A DNA stretch of 15,489 nt from CAZZKF01 sp964654995 (GCA_964654995.1 CAZZKF010000058.1:1-15489); one strand, 5' to 3'. Counted from the stretch's first letter, positions 1 through 7,286 are shown. The notes: generated from the letters alone by a model not told the origin. A program made the numbers and translations.

Positions 1-575
1 TCCTGGGCGCCGGCAATCACGTAACGCTGGTCGAAAATGAAACAGGGCACGCCGGTCACGCCCATCTCGCGGGCAAAGGCGTCTTCCTCGCGCACACGCT
101 CGACATCGGCGCCCTTATCCAGCAAGTCGGTGACGATTTCAGGGTCCATGCCGGCCTTCCAGGCGACGTCAACCAGCACATCGCGAGCGCCTATGTCGTC
201 GCCCTCGACGAAATAGCGCTGGAACAGCGCCTCGACGACCTCGCTCTGAACGCCGGCGCCGCCGGCCCAGCGGATCAGGCGGTGGGAGTCGATGGTATTC
301 GGCGTGCGGGTGATGGAATCGAAAGCAAACTCGATGCCGGCCGAGCGACCGGCATCGGTGACCCGGCGAATCATCGCCTCGATACGGTCGCCGAACTTGG
401 CCTCCATGTGCTCGCGGTAATCGACACCGCCCGCAGGCACCTCCGGATTGAGCTGAAACGGATGCCAGGCGACGGCAAAGTCCTCGTCCCCCGACATCGC
501 CATCGCCTGCTCGAGGCGCCTTTTGCCGATATAGCACCACGGACAGACGGTGTCGGATATGATGTCGATTTGCAT
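1..575 (-). CDS. FrnE/DsbA-family thiol oxidoreductase (3' end outside window)
   Basis: This is a thioredoxin-fold protein of the DsbA/FrnE type, predicted to catalyse disulfide exchange or isomerisation. The start is the ATG at 573-575, with GGAG at 583-586 seven bases upstream. The N-terminus runs MQIDIISDTVCPWCYIGKRR, so the redox motif CPWC lies at residues 11-14, right after the first strand. The expected cis-proline motif (TGVP) is followed by a CFIFD-type strand, then YVIAGAQ, which usually sits near the C-terminus in this family. There is no signal peptide, so it is probably cytoplasmic like FrnE rather than periplasmic like classical DsbA. About 191 codons are visible. FrnE proteins are usually about 210-220 residues, so roughly 20-30 residues lie beyond the left edge. 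It starts 19 bp after the PleD-like gene stops, on the same strand, so co-transcription is likely. The physiological substrate cannot be told from sequence. Confidence 0.9.
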   Translation of the reverse strand, partial: MQIDIISDTVCPWCYIGKRRLEQAMAMSGDEDFAVAWHPFQLNPEVPAGGVDYREHMEAKFGDRIEAMIRRVTDAGRSAGIEFAFDSITRTPNTIDSHRLIRWAGGAGVQSEVVEALFQRYFVEGDDIGARDVLVDVAWKAGMDPEIVTDLLDKGADVERVREEDAFAREMGVTGVPCFIFDQRYVIAGAQ

Positions 576-594
576 GGGGTTTCTCCGGCCCGGC

Positions 595-1938
595 TCAGCC
601 CATTGCGGCGCGGGCCCGTGTGATCAGAGACTTGGGCGTATCTCCGTCCTCGTAGCCGGCCGCACCGGAGCGCACCCGAACGTGGATGGGGTCGTCGGAA
701 TTCCGCAACAGGAACTCGGTCACCTGAATGACGTTGGCGATGCGATCGATCACCACCGATGCCGCCTGACGATCGGTATCCGGCAGAATCACGCAGAATT
801 CGTCGCCGCCGAGCCGCGCCGGCAGATCTTCGCCGCGCACCAGATTGGCAATCAGATTGCCGATCTGGCGGATAATCTTGTCTCCCGCCGCATAGCCGTA
901 TTCGGCGTTGATCGTCGCCATGTTGCGGATGTCGAACAGGCCGACGGTCAGGCTTTTCTCGCGGCTTGCCGCGTGCTCGATCGCGCGGCCCAGATGGTCC
1001 ATGGCGAAGCCGTAGCTGTAGAGGCCGGTCAGCGCGTCGCTGGTAAGAAAATGGCGGGCCTCGCGGTAGACCCGATGCATCGCCGCGCGATAGCGCTCTT
1101 CCTGGACAAAGGCGTCGATGCGGGCCGAAAGCTCCTGTCCCTGAAGCGGCCGGTACAGCAGGTCGCTGACCCCGGCCTTGAACACCTTTTCGGCATCGGG
1201 AAGGGTTTCGCGGGCGGCAATCACTACGATCGGCAGGTTGTACAGCCGGGCATTGTGACGGATATCGGCACACAGTTCCCAAATGTCCGGATCATCGCGC
1301 TCGATGCTGATGACCATGGCATCAAAGCGACGACGCACCAGATAATCGAGCGCCGTCGCGGTCGACCAGGCATAGGTCAGGACCGCGTCGCGCCCGAGAA
1401 TGGTCTCGATCGCCTGGACACTGCCGGCATCCCCGGCCAGCACCAGAACGTTGACATCGCCGGCGTCGCGGCGTTGCGGCACCGGGCTGAGATCGTCGAG
1501 GCCATAGCGCCGGGTGGTTTCGGCCCGACGCTCCAGCTCCGCCTTCATGGTGGCGATTCGCACCAGGGCGCCAAGGCGCGCCAGAAGCTGGACATCATGA
1601 TAGGGACGCGACAGATAGGTGCTGGCGCCAGCGGCGAAGCCCTTGGCCTCGTCTTCGGCGCCGGCCGGTGTGCCGATCAGCACCACCGGAATCGATGCCG
1701 TCTCGGGATCGCCTTTGAGCGCCGTCAGAAATTCCACCGCCGCGGCGTGATCGAGACCGGCACCGCCGTTGCTGTTGATCACCACCACGTCGGGCCGGTC
1801 CTTGCGCGCCGCAACAAGAGCCTGCTTCGCTTTTTGCACGGATCGGCTATCGTAGCCGGCAGCGGAAAGCGTCGCGGCAAGCGCCTTGGTGTCCTTGGCG
1901 CCGTTGCCGACAATCAATATGCGAGCCTTGACCGACAT
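595..1938 (-). CDS. PleD-like REC-REC-GGDEF protein with degenerate receivers
   Basis: At 447 residues it has the PleD architecture: REC1 about 5-128, REC2 about 162-282, GGDEF about 297-447. GGDEF domains make cyclic-di-GMP from two GTP. Present are DALTGLY (301-307), GGDEF (377-381) and the inhibitory I-site R368-x-x-D371. Unusual features follow. REC1 has N55 where the phospho-acceptor aspartate should be and lacks the acidic pair (ILIVGNG). REC2 has S211 at its phospho-acceptor position. The switch lysine is arginine in both (R111, R263). The usual FDIDxFK metal/substrate loop reads FDIRNMA. The protein stops at LITRARAAMG, so the usual YxAKxxGRN terminal helix is missing. It may therefore be a weak cyclase or a c-di-GMP-binding scaffold. 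The ATG at 1936-1938 has a strong upstream GGGAGGGAG (1944-1952). It is probably first gene of an operon with the FrnE-like gene. I do not assign pleD because the receiver chemistry differs. Confidence 0.93.
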   Translation of the reverse strand: MSVKARILIVGNGAKDTKALAATLSAAGYDSRSVQKAKQALVAARKDRPDVVVINSNGGAGLDHAAAVEFLTALKGDPETASIPVVLIGTPAGAEDEAKGFAAGASTYLSRPYHDVQLLARLGALVRIATMKAELERRAETTRRYGLDDLSPVPQRRDAGDVNVLVLAGDAGSVQAIETILGRDAVLTYAWSTATALDYLVRRRFDAMVISIERDDPDIWELCADIRHNARLYNLPIVVIAARETLPDAEKVFKAGVSDLLYRPLQGQELSARIDAFVQEERYRAAMHRVYREARHFLTSDALTGLYSYGFAMDHLGRAIEHAASREKSLTVGLFDIRNMATINAEYGYAAGDKIIRQIGNLIANLVRGEDLPARLGGDEFCVILPDTDRQAASVVIDRIANVIQVTEFLLRNSDDPIHVRVRSGAAGYEDGDTPKSLITRARAAMG

Positions 1939-1967
1939 GAATGCTCCCTCCCGAAGGGCCTTGCCGA

Positions 1968-1994
1968 AATATAGCAGAATGGGGGCCCTGTCAC
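1968..1994 (-). promoter_or_regulatory. Candidate promoter of the PleD-like/FrnE operon
   Basis: On the minus strand GTGACA (1994-1989) is one mismatch from TTGACA, and TATATT (1973-1968) is one mismatch from TATAAT. They are separated by 15 bp, which is shorter than the preferred 17. Initiation here would give a leader of roughly 20 nt ending in the GGGAGGGAG ribosome binding site. The position is sensible but the short spacer keeps confidence low. Confidence 0.3.
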
Positions 1995-2034
1995 CTCTTT
2001 TGGGCCGACCGGGGGCGCATGCCGGCAGTGACAG
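1988..2034. repeat. 7-bp inverted repeat between divergent genes
   Basis: CTGTCAC at 1988-1994 is repeated in inverted orientation as GTGACAG at 2028-2034, with a 33-bp spacer, inside the 111-bp gap between the PleD-like gene (leftward) and the SDR gene (rightward). The left copy contains the candidate -35 of the leftward promoter. The right copy is only 15 bp from the SDR start codon. A pair of operator half-sites is possible, but 7 bp could also be chance. Confidence 0.3.
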
Positions 2035-2049
2035 CGATGGGGAAACGAG

Positions 2050-2811
2050 ATGAACGCAGGAGCGGACCTTGACGGCAAGAACGCATTCATCACCGGGGCA
2101 TCAAGCGGCCTGGGGCGCCGGTTCGCCCTGACTCTGGCACGCGCCGGGGTACGGGTGGCGATCACCGGGCGCCGTATCGAGCGGCTGGAGGCGCTGGCCG
2201 AAGAGATCGAATCCTTCGATGGCCGGGCGATGCCGATCGCCCTCGATGTCACCGATACCGAGGCCGTGCACAAGGCCATCGCGGCGGCCGAAACCGACCT
2301 CGGACCCCTCCACATCCTGATCAACAATGCCGGCATCACGCTGGCCAAATGGCTGACCGAGATTACCGAGGCCGACTACGACCGGGTGATGAACACCAAT
2401 GTCCGGGCCCCCTTCTTCGTCGCCCAGGAGGTCGCCCGGCGGATGATTCAGCACGGCCACGGCGGGCGCATCATCAACATCGCCTCGGTCGCCGCCGAGC
2501 GGCCGGAAAAGCAGATCTCCGTCTATTGCACGTCGAAAGCGGCGATTGCCCATCTGACGCGGTGCATGGCGCTCGAATGGGCGCGCTACGGGATCAATGT
2601 CAACGCCATCTGCCCGGGCTGGATTCTGACCGAGATCAACGAGGACTACTTCGCCGGCGAAGCCGGGCAGCGCCTGGTGCAGCGATTTCCGCGCCGGCGC
2701 ATCGGTAAGCCCGAGGATCTCGACGGGGTGATTCTGCTGCTCGCCTCGGATGCCTCCGACTTCATCAACGGCACGACCATCACGGTGGATGACGGTCAGT
2801 CGCTGGCCTGA
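2050..2811 (+). CDS. SDR-family NAD(P)-dependent oxidoreductase (FabG/PhaB-like)
   Basis: A classical short-chain dehydrogenase/reductase of 253 residues, the normal length. The Rossmann nucleotide motif TGASSGLG is at 15-22 and the NNAG strand at 92-95. The active-site set is N117 (in NTNV), S146, Y159 and K163 (Y-C-T-S-K). Arginines follow the second strand (ITGRR, 39-42), which usually favours NADP(H); that is inference. After the active site, PGWILTE resembles the substrate-loop motif, and the C-terminus GTTITVDDGQ is the usual dimer/tetramer strand. Such enzymes reduce keto groups or oxidise hydroxyls, for example 3-oxoacyl thioesters or sugar/steroid alcohols. The substrate cannot be told from sequence, so FabG is not assigned. 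The start ATG has GGGGAAACGAG just upstream. It is divergent from the PleD-like gene and lies before the FlgC-like gene, with an AT-rich regulatory gap between them. Confidence 0.93.
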   Translation: MNAGADLDGKNAFITGASSGLGRRFALTLARAGVRVAITGRRIERLEALAEEIESFDGRAMPIALDVTDTEAVHKAIAAAETDLGPLHILINNAGITLAKWLTEITEADYDRVMNTNVRAPFFVAQEVARRMIQHGHGGRIINIASVAAERPEKQISVYCTSKAAIAHLTRCMALEWARYGINVNAICPGWILTEINEDYFAGEAGQRLVQRFPRRRIGKPEDLDGVILLLASDASDFINGTTITVDDGQSLA

Positions 2812-2830
2812 GCGCCACAGAGGACCCGGC

Positions 2831-2853
2831 TTAAAGTTTACATCAAACTTTAA
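2831..2853. repeat. Perfect 9-bp AT-rich inverted repeat upstream of the FlgC-like gene
   Basis: TTAAAGTTT (2831-2839) and AAACTTTAA (2845-2853) are perfect reverse complements around a 5-bp spacer (acatc). The stem is nearly all A/T and no T-run follows, so it does not look like a rho-independent terminator of the upstream SDR gene. An operator or a DNA-bending site is more likely. The patch is strikingly AT-rich against its GC-rich surroundings. Confidence 0.75.
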
Positions 2854-2859
2854 CCTTCC

Positions 2860-2875
2860 TTAACAAGACCCTAAC
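2860..2875 (+). promoter_or_regulatory. CtrA-like box (TTAA-N7-CTAAC)
   Basis: TTAA at 2860-2863 is followed by seven bases and then CTAAC at 2871-2875, one base from the CtrA consensus TTAA-N7-TTAAC. A second TTAA at 2850-2853 lies six bases before the TTAAC at 2860-2864, giving an overlapping off-spacing copy. The site ends 35 bp before the preferred FlgC-like start. CtrA controls flagellar and cell-cycle genes in many alphaproteobacteria, so the location fits. A single near-match in an AT-rich gap is weak evidence. Confidence 0.35.
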
Positions 2876-2898
2876 GCCGCCTCACTAATATGGGGGAC

Positions 2899-2904
2899 GG
2901 TGGA
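2899..2904 (+). promoter_or_regulatory. Ribosome binding site deciding the FlgC-like start
   Basis: GGTGGA sits six bases before the ATG at 2911. The in-frame ATG at 2890 is preceded by an A/T/C-rich stretch with no Shine-Dalgarno, so the downstream start is preferred. Confidence 0.55.
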
Positions 2905-2910
2905 AAAGCT

Positions 2911-3327
2911 ATGGTCACGAATATCGCCAGCATTTCGGTGAGCGCGATGATCGCTGCCTCGCGGCGTCTGGAAACCGCGGCGCGCAACATCGCCAATGCC
3001 AATACGGTGGGAAAGCTCGATGCCGGGCCCAGCCCGAGCGAATCCCTGCGCGCCCAGCAAGCCTATCAGCCGCGCCGGATCCAGCAGTTCAGCCTGGCGA
3101 ACGGCGGCGTTGCAACCCGTGAGGTGCCGGTCGAGCCGGCGACAGTGCCGCGCTTCGCTCCCGGCCATCCGCTGGCCAATGACGACGGGCTGGTGGCCGC
3201 GCCCAACGTTTCGCTGGTCTCACAGGTGCTGGAGCTGAAGCTGGCAGCACAAAGCTACCGCACCAATCTCGCGGTGCTCAGAATCATCAATCAGGTGATC
3301 GGCGAGCTGATCGACGCCCGTTCGTAA
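2911..3327 (+). CDS. Solitary FlgC-like flagellar rod-family protein
   Basis: A small protein of 138 residues, close to the 130-150 expected for FlgC/FlgB proximal-rod proteins. The N-terminus contains the rod/hook signature: AASRRLETAARNIANANTVG resembles the family's ANNIANxxT helix. The C-terminus (NVSLVSQVLELKLAAQSYRTNLAVLRIINQV) resembles the FlgC terminal helix that packs in the rod (NVDxVxEMxNLxxAQRAYxAN). The central part is divergent. In the cell such proteins are exported by the flagellar type III system and assemble on the MS ring. No other flagellar gene lies nearby, although true flgC normally sits in flgBC-fliE. It may be a paralogue with another rod-related role, or an isolated flgC. 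An in-frame ATG at 2890 would add seven residues. It is convergent with the CoxL-like gene 23 bp away. The upstream AT-rich gap holds an inverted repeat and a CtrA-like box. Confidence 0.8.
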   Translation: MVTNIASISVSAMIAASRRLETAARNIANANTVGKLDAGPSPSESLRAQQAYQPRRIQQFSLANGGVATREVPVEPATVPRFAPGHPLANDDGLVAAPNVSLVSQVLELKLAAQSYRTNLAVLRIINQVIGELIDARS

Positions 3328-3344
3328 ACCGAAATCAATCGGTT
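3327..3344. terminator. Small hairpin between convergent genes
   Basis: AACCGA (3327-3332) and TCGGTT (3339-3344) can pair in the 23-bp gap separating the FlgC-like stop from the CoxL-like stop. The six-base stem with a six-base loop is short, and no clear T-run follows on either strand. It could serve as a weak bidirectional terminator but might be chance. Confidence 0.3.
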
Positions 3345-3350
3345 GGAGTC

Positions 3351-5684
3351 TCAGGCGGCTTCGTGCAGTGCCCGCCAGACACGCTCGGGCGTGAGCGGCA
3401 GGCTTACATCCTTGACCCCGGCGCGCGCCAGGGCATCCATGGCGGCAATCGCCACCGCCGGCAGCGCGCCGATGGTGCCGGCCTCGCCGCAGCCCTTGAT
3501 GCCAAGCGGATTGGTGCGACACGGCACTTCGTTGTAGGCAAAGCGGATCGCCGGCAGATCGTCGGCCCGCGGCAGGCCGTAATCCATCAGCGAGCCGGTC
3601 ACCAGCTGCCCGGTCCCCGCCTCGTAGATGCAGTCCTCGAGCAGCACCTGCCCCAGCCCCTGGGCGATGCCGCCATGGACCTGGCCCTCGACCACCAGCG
3701 GATTGATGACCAACCCGAAGTCGTCCACCACCGAGTAGCCGCAAACCCGGATATGCCCGGTCTCGGCATCGATTTCCAGCTCGCAGATATGGCAGCCGTT
3801 GGGAAAGGTCGGGGCGCGCAGCTCGAAAATGCCGTCCGTATCGAGGCCATCCGGGTAGCGGCGGCGCAGCTCCTCGGGCAGATCGGCGGTACGTGCCTTT
3901 TGCGCCACTTGCCTGAGGTCGATCGCCCGGTCGGTGCCGGCGATGACGAAGCGCCCGTCTGAAAACTCGATATCGGCGGCCGCCGCTTCGAGCAGATGGG
4001 CGGCCAGCTCTCGGCCCTTTTCGACGACCTTCTCGGCGCCATCGACGATGGCGTTGCCGGCGAGATGAAGCGAGCGAGAGCCGGCGGTGCCACCGCCTTC
4101 CGGGATCATGTCGGTGTCGCCCTGGACGACTTCGATATCGCCGACCGACAGCCCCAGCCGGTCGGCCAGCAACTGGGCGAAGGTGGTCTCGTGCCCCTGG
4201 CCGTTGGACTGGGTACCGACACCCAGCGTCACCCGGCCGTCTTCGAGAAAGCGGATGTGGGCATGTTCGATTGGCGCGCCCAGCGTGCTCTCGACGTAAT
4301 AGGCCATGCCGATACCGCGCAAGGCGCCACGGGCCTGTGCGGCCCGGCGTCGCTCCTCGAAGCCGGCCCAGTCGGCCGCCCGCATGGCATCTTCCATGTT
4401 GCGAACGAAATCGCCGGAATCATACCTGAAGCCGAAGGGATGGCGGTAGGGAAGCACCTCTGGCGGGATGAAATTGCGGCGCCGGATTTCGTCCTGCCCG
4501 AGGCCCAGTTCGCGGGCAGCGGCATCGACGATGCGTTCGGTAATATAGGCGGATTCCGGCCGGCCGGCGCCACGATAGGCATCGACCGGCACACTGTTGG
4601 AAAAATAGCCTTTCATGCCGATGTGCATGGCCGGGATGCGATAGGCGCCGCCAAGCACCCGCGCCATCGCCCGGGTCGGGATGAACGGCGCAAACGGCGA
4701 CAGATAGGCCCCCATATTGGCCTTGCCGGTCACCCTGAGGGCGAGAAACCGCCCGTCCGCGTCCAGCGCCAGAGCGACTTCGGTGATCAGGTCGCGGCCG
4801 TGGTTGTCGCTCTGAAAAGCCTCATAGCGCTCGCCGGTCCATTTGACCGGGCGCCCGAGCTTCCTGGCCGCCCACATGACCAGAATCTGTTCGGGGTAGA
4901 GGAATCCCTTGACCCCGAAGCCGCCGCCGACATCCGGGGTGACCACCCGGATGTTGTCATGCGGCACGTGAAACACCTGTTCGGCCAGCTTGTTGCGCAA
5001 CCCGTGCGAGCTTTGCGAGCAGGTGTACAACGTATAGCGCCCGCTTGCCGGATCATATGCCCCTATGGCGGCGCGCGGCTCGATGGCATTGGCGACCAGC
5101 CGATTGTGCTTGAGCACAAGCCGCGTGACATGCGCGGCCCCGGCCATCGCTTCGTCCACCGCCTGCGCATCACCCATGTCCCAGTCGAAACACAGATTGC
5201 CGGGCGCGTGATCCCAGATCAGCGGCGCGCCTTCGGTGCTCGCTTCCTCGAGCCGGGCGGCGGCCGGCAACGGCCGATAATCGATCTCCAGCAGTTCGGC
5301 GGCATCGCGGGCCGCGGTGACGCTTTCGGCGACGATAAAGGCCACCGGGTCACCGACATAGCGCACCCGGGCGTTCGCCAATGCCGGACGGGGCGTCTTT
5401 TTCTGCGGCCGGCCGTCCTTGCATTCGATCTCGACCCCGCATTCGATGTCACCGATGCCATCGGCCGCAAGGTCGGCATGGGTATAGACGGCCAAAACGC
5501 CGGGAACCTGAAGCGCGGCTTGCACGTCGATCGTGCCCAGTTCGGCATGGGCGTGGGGCGAGCGCACGACCAGGCCGCAAGCCTGGCCGTCGAGATTGAT
5601 GTCGTCGGTATAGCGTCCGCGACCGGTGACGAAACGGACGTCCTCGACGCGCCTCAACGGCTGGCCAATACCGAATTCTCCCAT
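3351..5684 (-). CDS. Form-II CoxL-type molybdenum hydroxylase large subunit (xanthine oxidase family)
   Basis: This 777-residue protein matches the molybdopterin-binding large subunit of the xanthine dehydrogenase/aerobic CO dehydrogenase family, which hydroxylates substrates with water-derived oxygen. Family landmarks are N-terminal IGQPLRRVEDVRFVTGRGRY, VGGGFGVKG (252-260), AYRGAGR (369-375), GQGHET (495-500) and the catalytic-glutamate motif GCGEAG (731-736, E734). The active-site loop AYRGAGR is the form-II signature. Genuine CO dehydrogenases (form I) have AYxCSFR, so CO is an unlikely substrate. No FAD (CoxM) or 2Fe-2S (CoxS) subunit gene flanks it, although these normally form a three-gene operon. 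The ATG at 5682-5684 has a weak purine-rich upstream stretch. It lies 155 bp downstream of the PLP-enzyme gene on the same strand. The molybdenum-cofactor gene moaA is 1.7 kb away on the other strand. The substrate is unknown. Confidence 0.93.
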   Translation of the reverse strand: MGEFGIGQPLRRVEDVRFVTGRGRYTDDINLDGQACGLVVRSPHAHAELGTIDVQAALQVPGVLAVYTHADLAADGIGDIECGVEIECKDGRPQKKTPRPALANARVRYVGDPVAFIVAESVTAARDAAELLEIDYRPLPAAARLEEASTEGAPLIWDHAPGNLCFDWDMGDAQAVDEAMAGAAHVTRLVLKHNRLVANAIEPRAAIGAYDPASGRYTLYTCSQSSHGLRNKLAEQVFHVPHDNIRVVTPDVGGGFGVKGFLYPEQILVMWAARKLGRPVKWTGERYEAFQSDNHGRDLITEVALALDADGRFLALRVTGKANMGAYLSPFAPFIPTRAMARVLGGAYRIPAMHIGMKGYFSNSVPVDAYRGAGRPESAYITERIVDAAARELGLGQDEIRRRNFIPPEVLPYRHPFGFRYDSGDFVRNMEDAMRAADWAGFEERRRAAQARGALRGIGMAYYVESTLGAPIEHAHIRFLEDGRVTLGVGTQSNGQGHETTFAQLLADRLGLSVGDIEVVQGDTDMIPEGGGTAGSRSLHLAGNAIVDGAEKVVEKGRELAAHLLEAAAADIEFSDGRFVIAGTDRAIDLRQVAQKARTADLPEELRRRYPDGLDTDGIFELRAPTFPNGCHICELEIDAETGHIRVCGYSVVDDFGLVINPLVVEGQVHGGIAQGLGQVLLEDCIYEAGTGQLVTGSLMDYGLPRADDLPAIRFAYNEVPCRTNPLGIKGCGEAGTIGALPAVAIAAMDALARAGVKDVSLPLTPERVWRALHEAA

Positions 5685-5839
5685 GCGTCCACCCCGTCCT
5701 TCCTGTTCTTGCCCCAGGCCGGTTGGTCCGGCGTCGGCACCCGTGCTCCGTGGTCAATCCGGGATGCGACGATAACGACGCCAGCCGAGGCCGGCAAGAC
5801 GCGATTGCCTCTTGCTCGCATTCGCTTTCCAGCGGGCGG
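5685..5839. other. 155-bp intergenic gap
   Basis: This stretch separates the stop of the PLP enzyme from the start of the CoxL-like gene, both leftward. I see no convincing reading frame, promoter hexamers or terminator hairpin with a T-run. The gap is long enough for the CoxL-like gene to have its own promoter. Confidence 0.4.
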
Positions 5840-7081
5840 TCAGCTATAGCGGATCTGGCCTTCGCCGGCACCGCCGCCGGCCAGAATGGCGAGCGTCACC
5901 TCCTTGAGGTCACCGAGAAAATGATCGGCCATATCGTCGGTGATGCCGGGATCGGCGGCGATCGTCAACGCCTCCGGTTCGACCAGGCCCAGCATGCACC
6001 AGCCTTTCTCGGTCATGCCCTGATAGATGGCCGGGGTTGGCGCCAGATGCGAGCTGAAGTGCAACGGCATGACATCGACATCCCACATGGTGAGCCCGTC
6101 GATCGCGTTCACGCCCTCGGTAAACCGCTCTTTGAGCTCGAGAAGCCGGCGCGTGAGACGCAAATACCCGGCCTCGCCGAGATAGCTCATCACCGCCCAG
6201 GCGGCAAAGATCGGCCCGGCCGAGCGCGACCCGGCGAAGCCCGCCATCTTGTAAGGTCCAAGGAATGGGTCGTTGATTTCGACATAATGGTACTTCTGCA
6301 GCTCTTCACGCCGCCAGAAGATCGTCGAGGCCGGCTTGGGGCAGTAGCCGAACTTGTGCAGGTCGGCCGAAATCGACATCACGCCGGGCACCCGGAAGTC
6401 CCAGACCGGCAGGTCTTGCCCAAGTTTTTCGAGAAACGGATTGATATAGCCACCGATGCAGCCATCGACATGCATCCACAGCCCAAAGTCCCGGGCCACC
6501 GCGGCGATGCCCTCGATCGGATCGATGTTGGCATAGTGCCAGGACGGTGCCGAAGCGGCGATCATGATGGTGTCCTCATTGATCGCCGCGCGGATATTGT
6601 CGGCATCACCGCGCCCGTCATCGCGCAAATCCGTGGTGATGACCTCGATATCGAGATAATGCGCCCCTTTCTTGAAGGACGGATGGATGGTGAACGGCGC
6701 GACGATATTCGGCTTTTTCACCTGCGGCAGATGCTCGCGCGCCCACTCCTTGGCCGCGTGCATGGCCGAAAAATTACTTTCCGTCCCACCACTGGTGAAA
6801 TTGCCGCAGGAATCCGGCTCCGGGTTGAGCAGGCTCACCCCCATCTGCAGAACCTCCTGCTCGATGGTCTGCATATAGGGCAGATAGAGCGAGAAAAACC
6901 CGTTGTCCGACATGAACTGCTCGAACGCCCGTTTGCCGATCTCCTGCACGTCCGGCGGGCCGCGGAAGGCCCGGGCGAAATGGGCATAGGGCTCCTTCAT
7001 CTCGATCGTGCTCAAGTGCTCCGCGATCCGTGCCGGGTCCAGCCCCTGGGCCGGCAAAGCCTTCCTTTCGCGTTCGCTCAC
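5840..7081 (-). CDS. PLP-dependent group II decarboxylase / sphingosine-1-phosphate-lyase-like enzyme
   Basis: A fold-type I PLP enzyme of 413 residues. TSGGTESN (96-103) binds the cofactor phosphate, the TIHPSFKKGAHY region (131-142) supplies the ring-stacking histidine H133, HVDGCIGG (204-211) gives the pyridine-binding aspartate D206, and SADLHKFGYCPK (238-249) gives the Schiff-base lysine K243. GFAGSRSAGP (281-290) matches the corresponding stretch of S1P lyases. The order and wording of these motifs resemble eukaryotic and bacterial sphingosine-1-phosphate lyases more than glutamate decarboxylase. It lacks a membrane anchor, as in soluble bacterial homologues. The reaction could be C-C cleavage of a phosphorylated amino-alcohol or decarboxylation of an amino acid; sequence alone does not decide. 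The start is GTG (7081-7079), chosen because AGGGAGAG lies five bases upstream and the next ATG falls inside the conserved N-terminal region. The CoxL-like gene follows on the same strand. Confidence 0.88.
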   Translation of the reverse strand: MSERERKALPAQGLDPARIAEHLSTIEMKEPYAHFARAFRGPPDVQEIGKRAFEQFMSDNGFFSLYLPYMQTIEQEVLQMGVSLLNPEPDSCGNFTSGGTESNFSAMHAAKEWAREHLPQVKKPNIVAPFTIHPSFKKGAHYLDIEVITTDLRDDGRGDADNIRAAINEDTIMIAASAPSWHYANIDPIEGIAAVARDFGLWMHVDGCIGGYINPFLEKLGQDLPVWDFRVPGVMSISADLHKFGYCPKPASTIFWRREELQKYHYVEINDPFLGPYKMAGFAGSRSAGPIFAAWAVMSYLGEAGYLRLTRRLLELKERFTEGVNAIDGLTMWDVDVMPLHFSSHLAPTPAIYQGMTEKGWCMLGLVEPEALTIAADPGITDDMADHFLGDLKEVTLAILAGGGAGEGQIRYS

Positions 7082-7086
7082 CGTAT

Positions 7087-7094
7087 CTCTCCCT
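7087..7094 (-). promoter_or_regulatory. Ribosome binding site supporting a GTG start
   Basis: On the minus strand AGGGAGAG is followed by five bases and then GTG at 7081-7079. This strong Shine-Dalgarno is the main reason for calling a GTG start for the PLP enzyme. Confidence 0.6.
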
Positions 7095-7286
7095 GAAAAT
7101 CGCCGCCTGGAACGTCTCAGAGTATCATGTTCCGCCCACCGGCGCAGGGAGAGGCGGCGGCAAGGACCTGCTCAGCCACCGATCGGTCGCCTGCACGCCC
7201 TCGATTGCATCGATGGGCTTTCGCCCTTAAGGTACGGGCGGTTCGGCGATCCTGGGTGCTCATGGCCGCGTCGGCTTGGACGGTGC

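Noticed and set aside
550..1974. 474-codon plus-strand open frame opposite the PleD-like gene
   Set aside because: Antisense shadow; the minus strand encodes the GGDEF and receiver motifs with a good ribosome binding site.
2831..2853. Inverted repeat as rho-independent terminator of the SDR gene
   Set aside because: The stem is nearly all A/T and no T-run follows, so it would terminate poorly; kept as a possible operator.
3351..5684. Carbon monoxide dehydrogenase assignment
   Set aside because: The active-site loop is AYRGAGR (form II) rather than AYxCSFR, and the partner subunits are missing.
3996..5849. 617-codon plus-strand open frame opposite the CoxL-like gene
   Set aside because: It lies antisense to a gene with full family motifs. 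Its translation is rich in Arg/Gly/His/Gln without recognisable domains, typical of the mirror frame of GC-rich coding DNA.
5723..7096. 457-codon plus-strand open frame opposite the PLP enzyme
   Set aside because: Antisense shadow of a gene whose catalytic motifs are all on the other strand; no family resemblance of its own.
7215..7226. GGGC-TTTC-GCCC mini-hairpin in the moaA upstream region
   Set aside because: A four-base stem is expected by chance in GC-rich DNA and no T-run follows.
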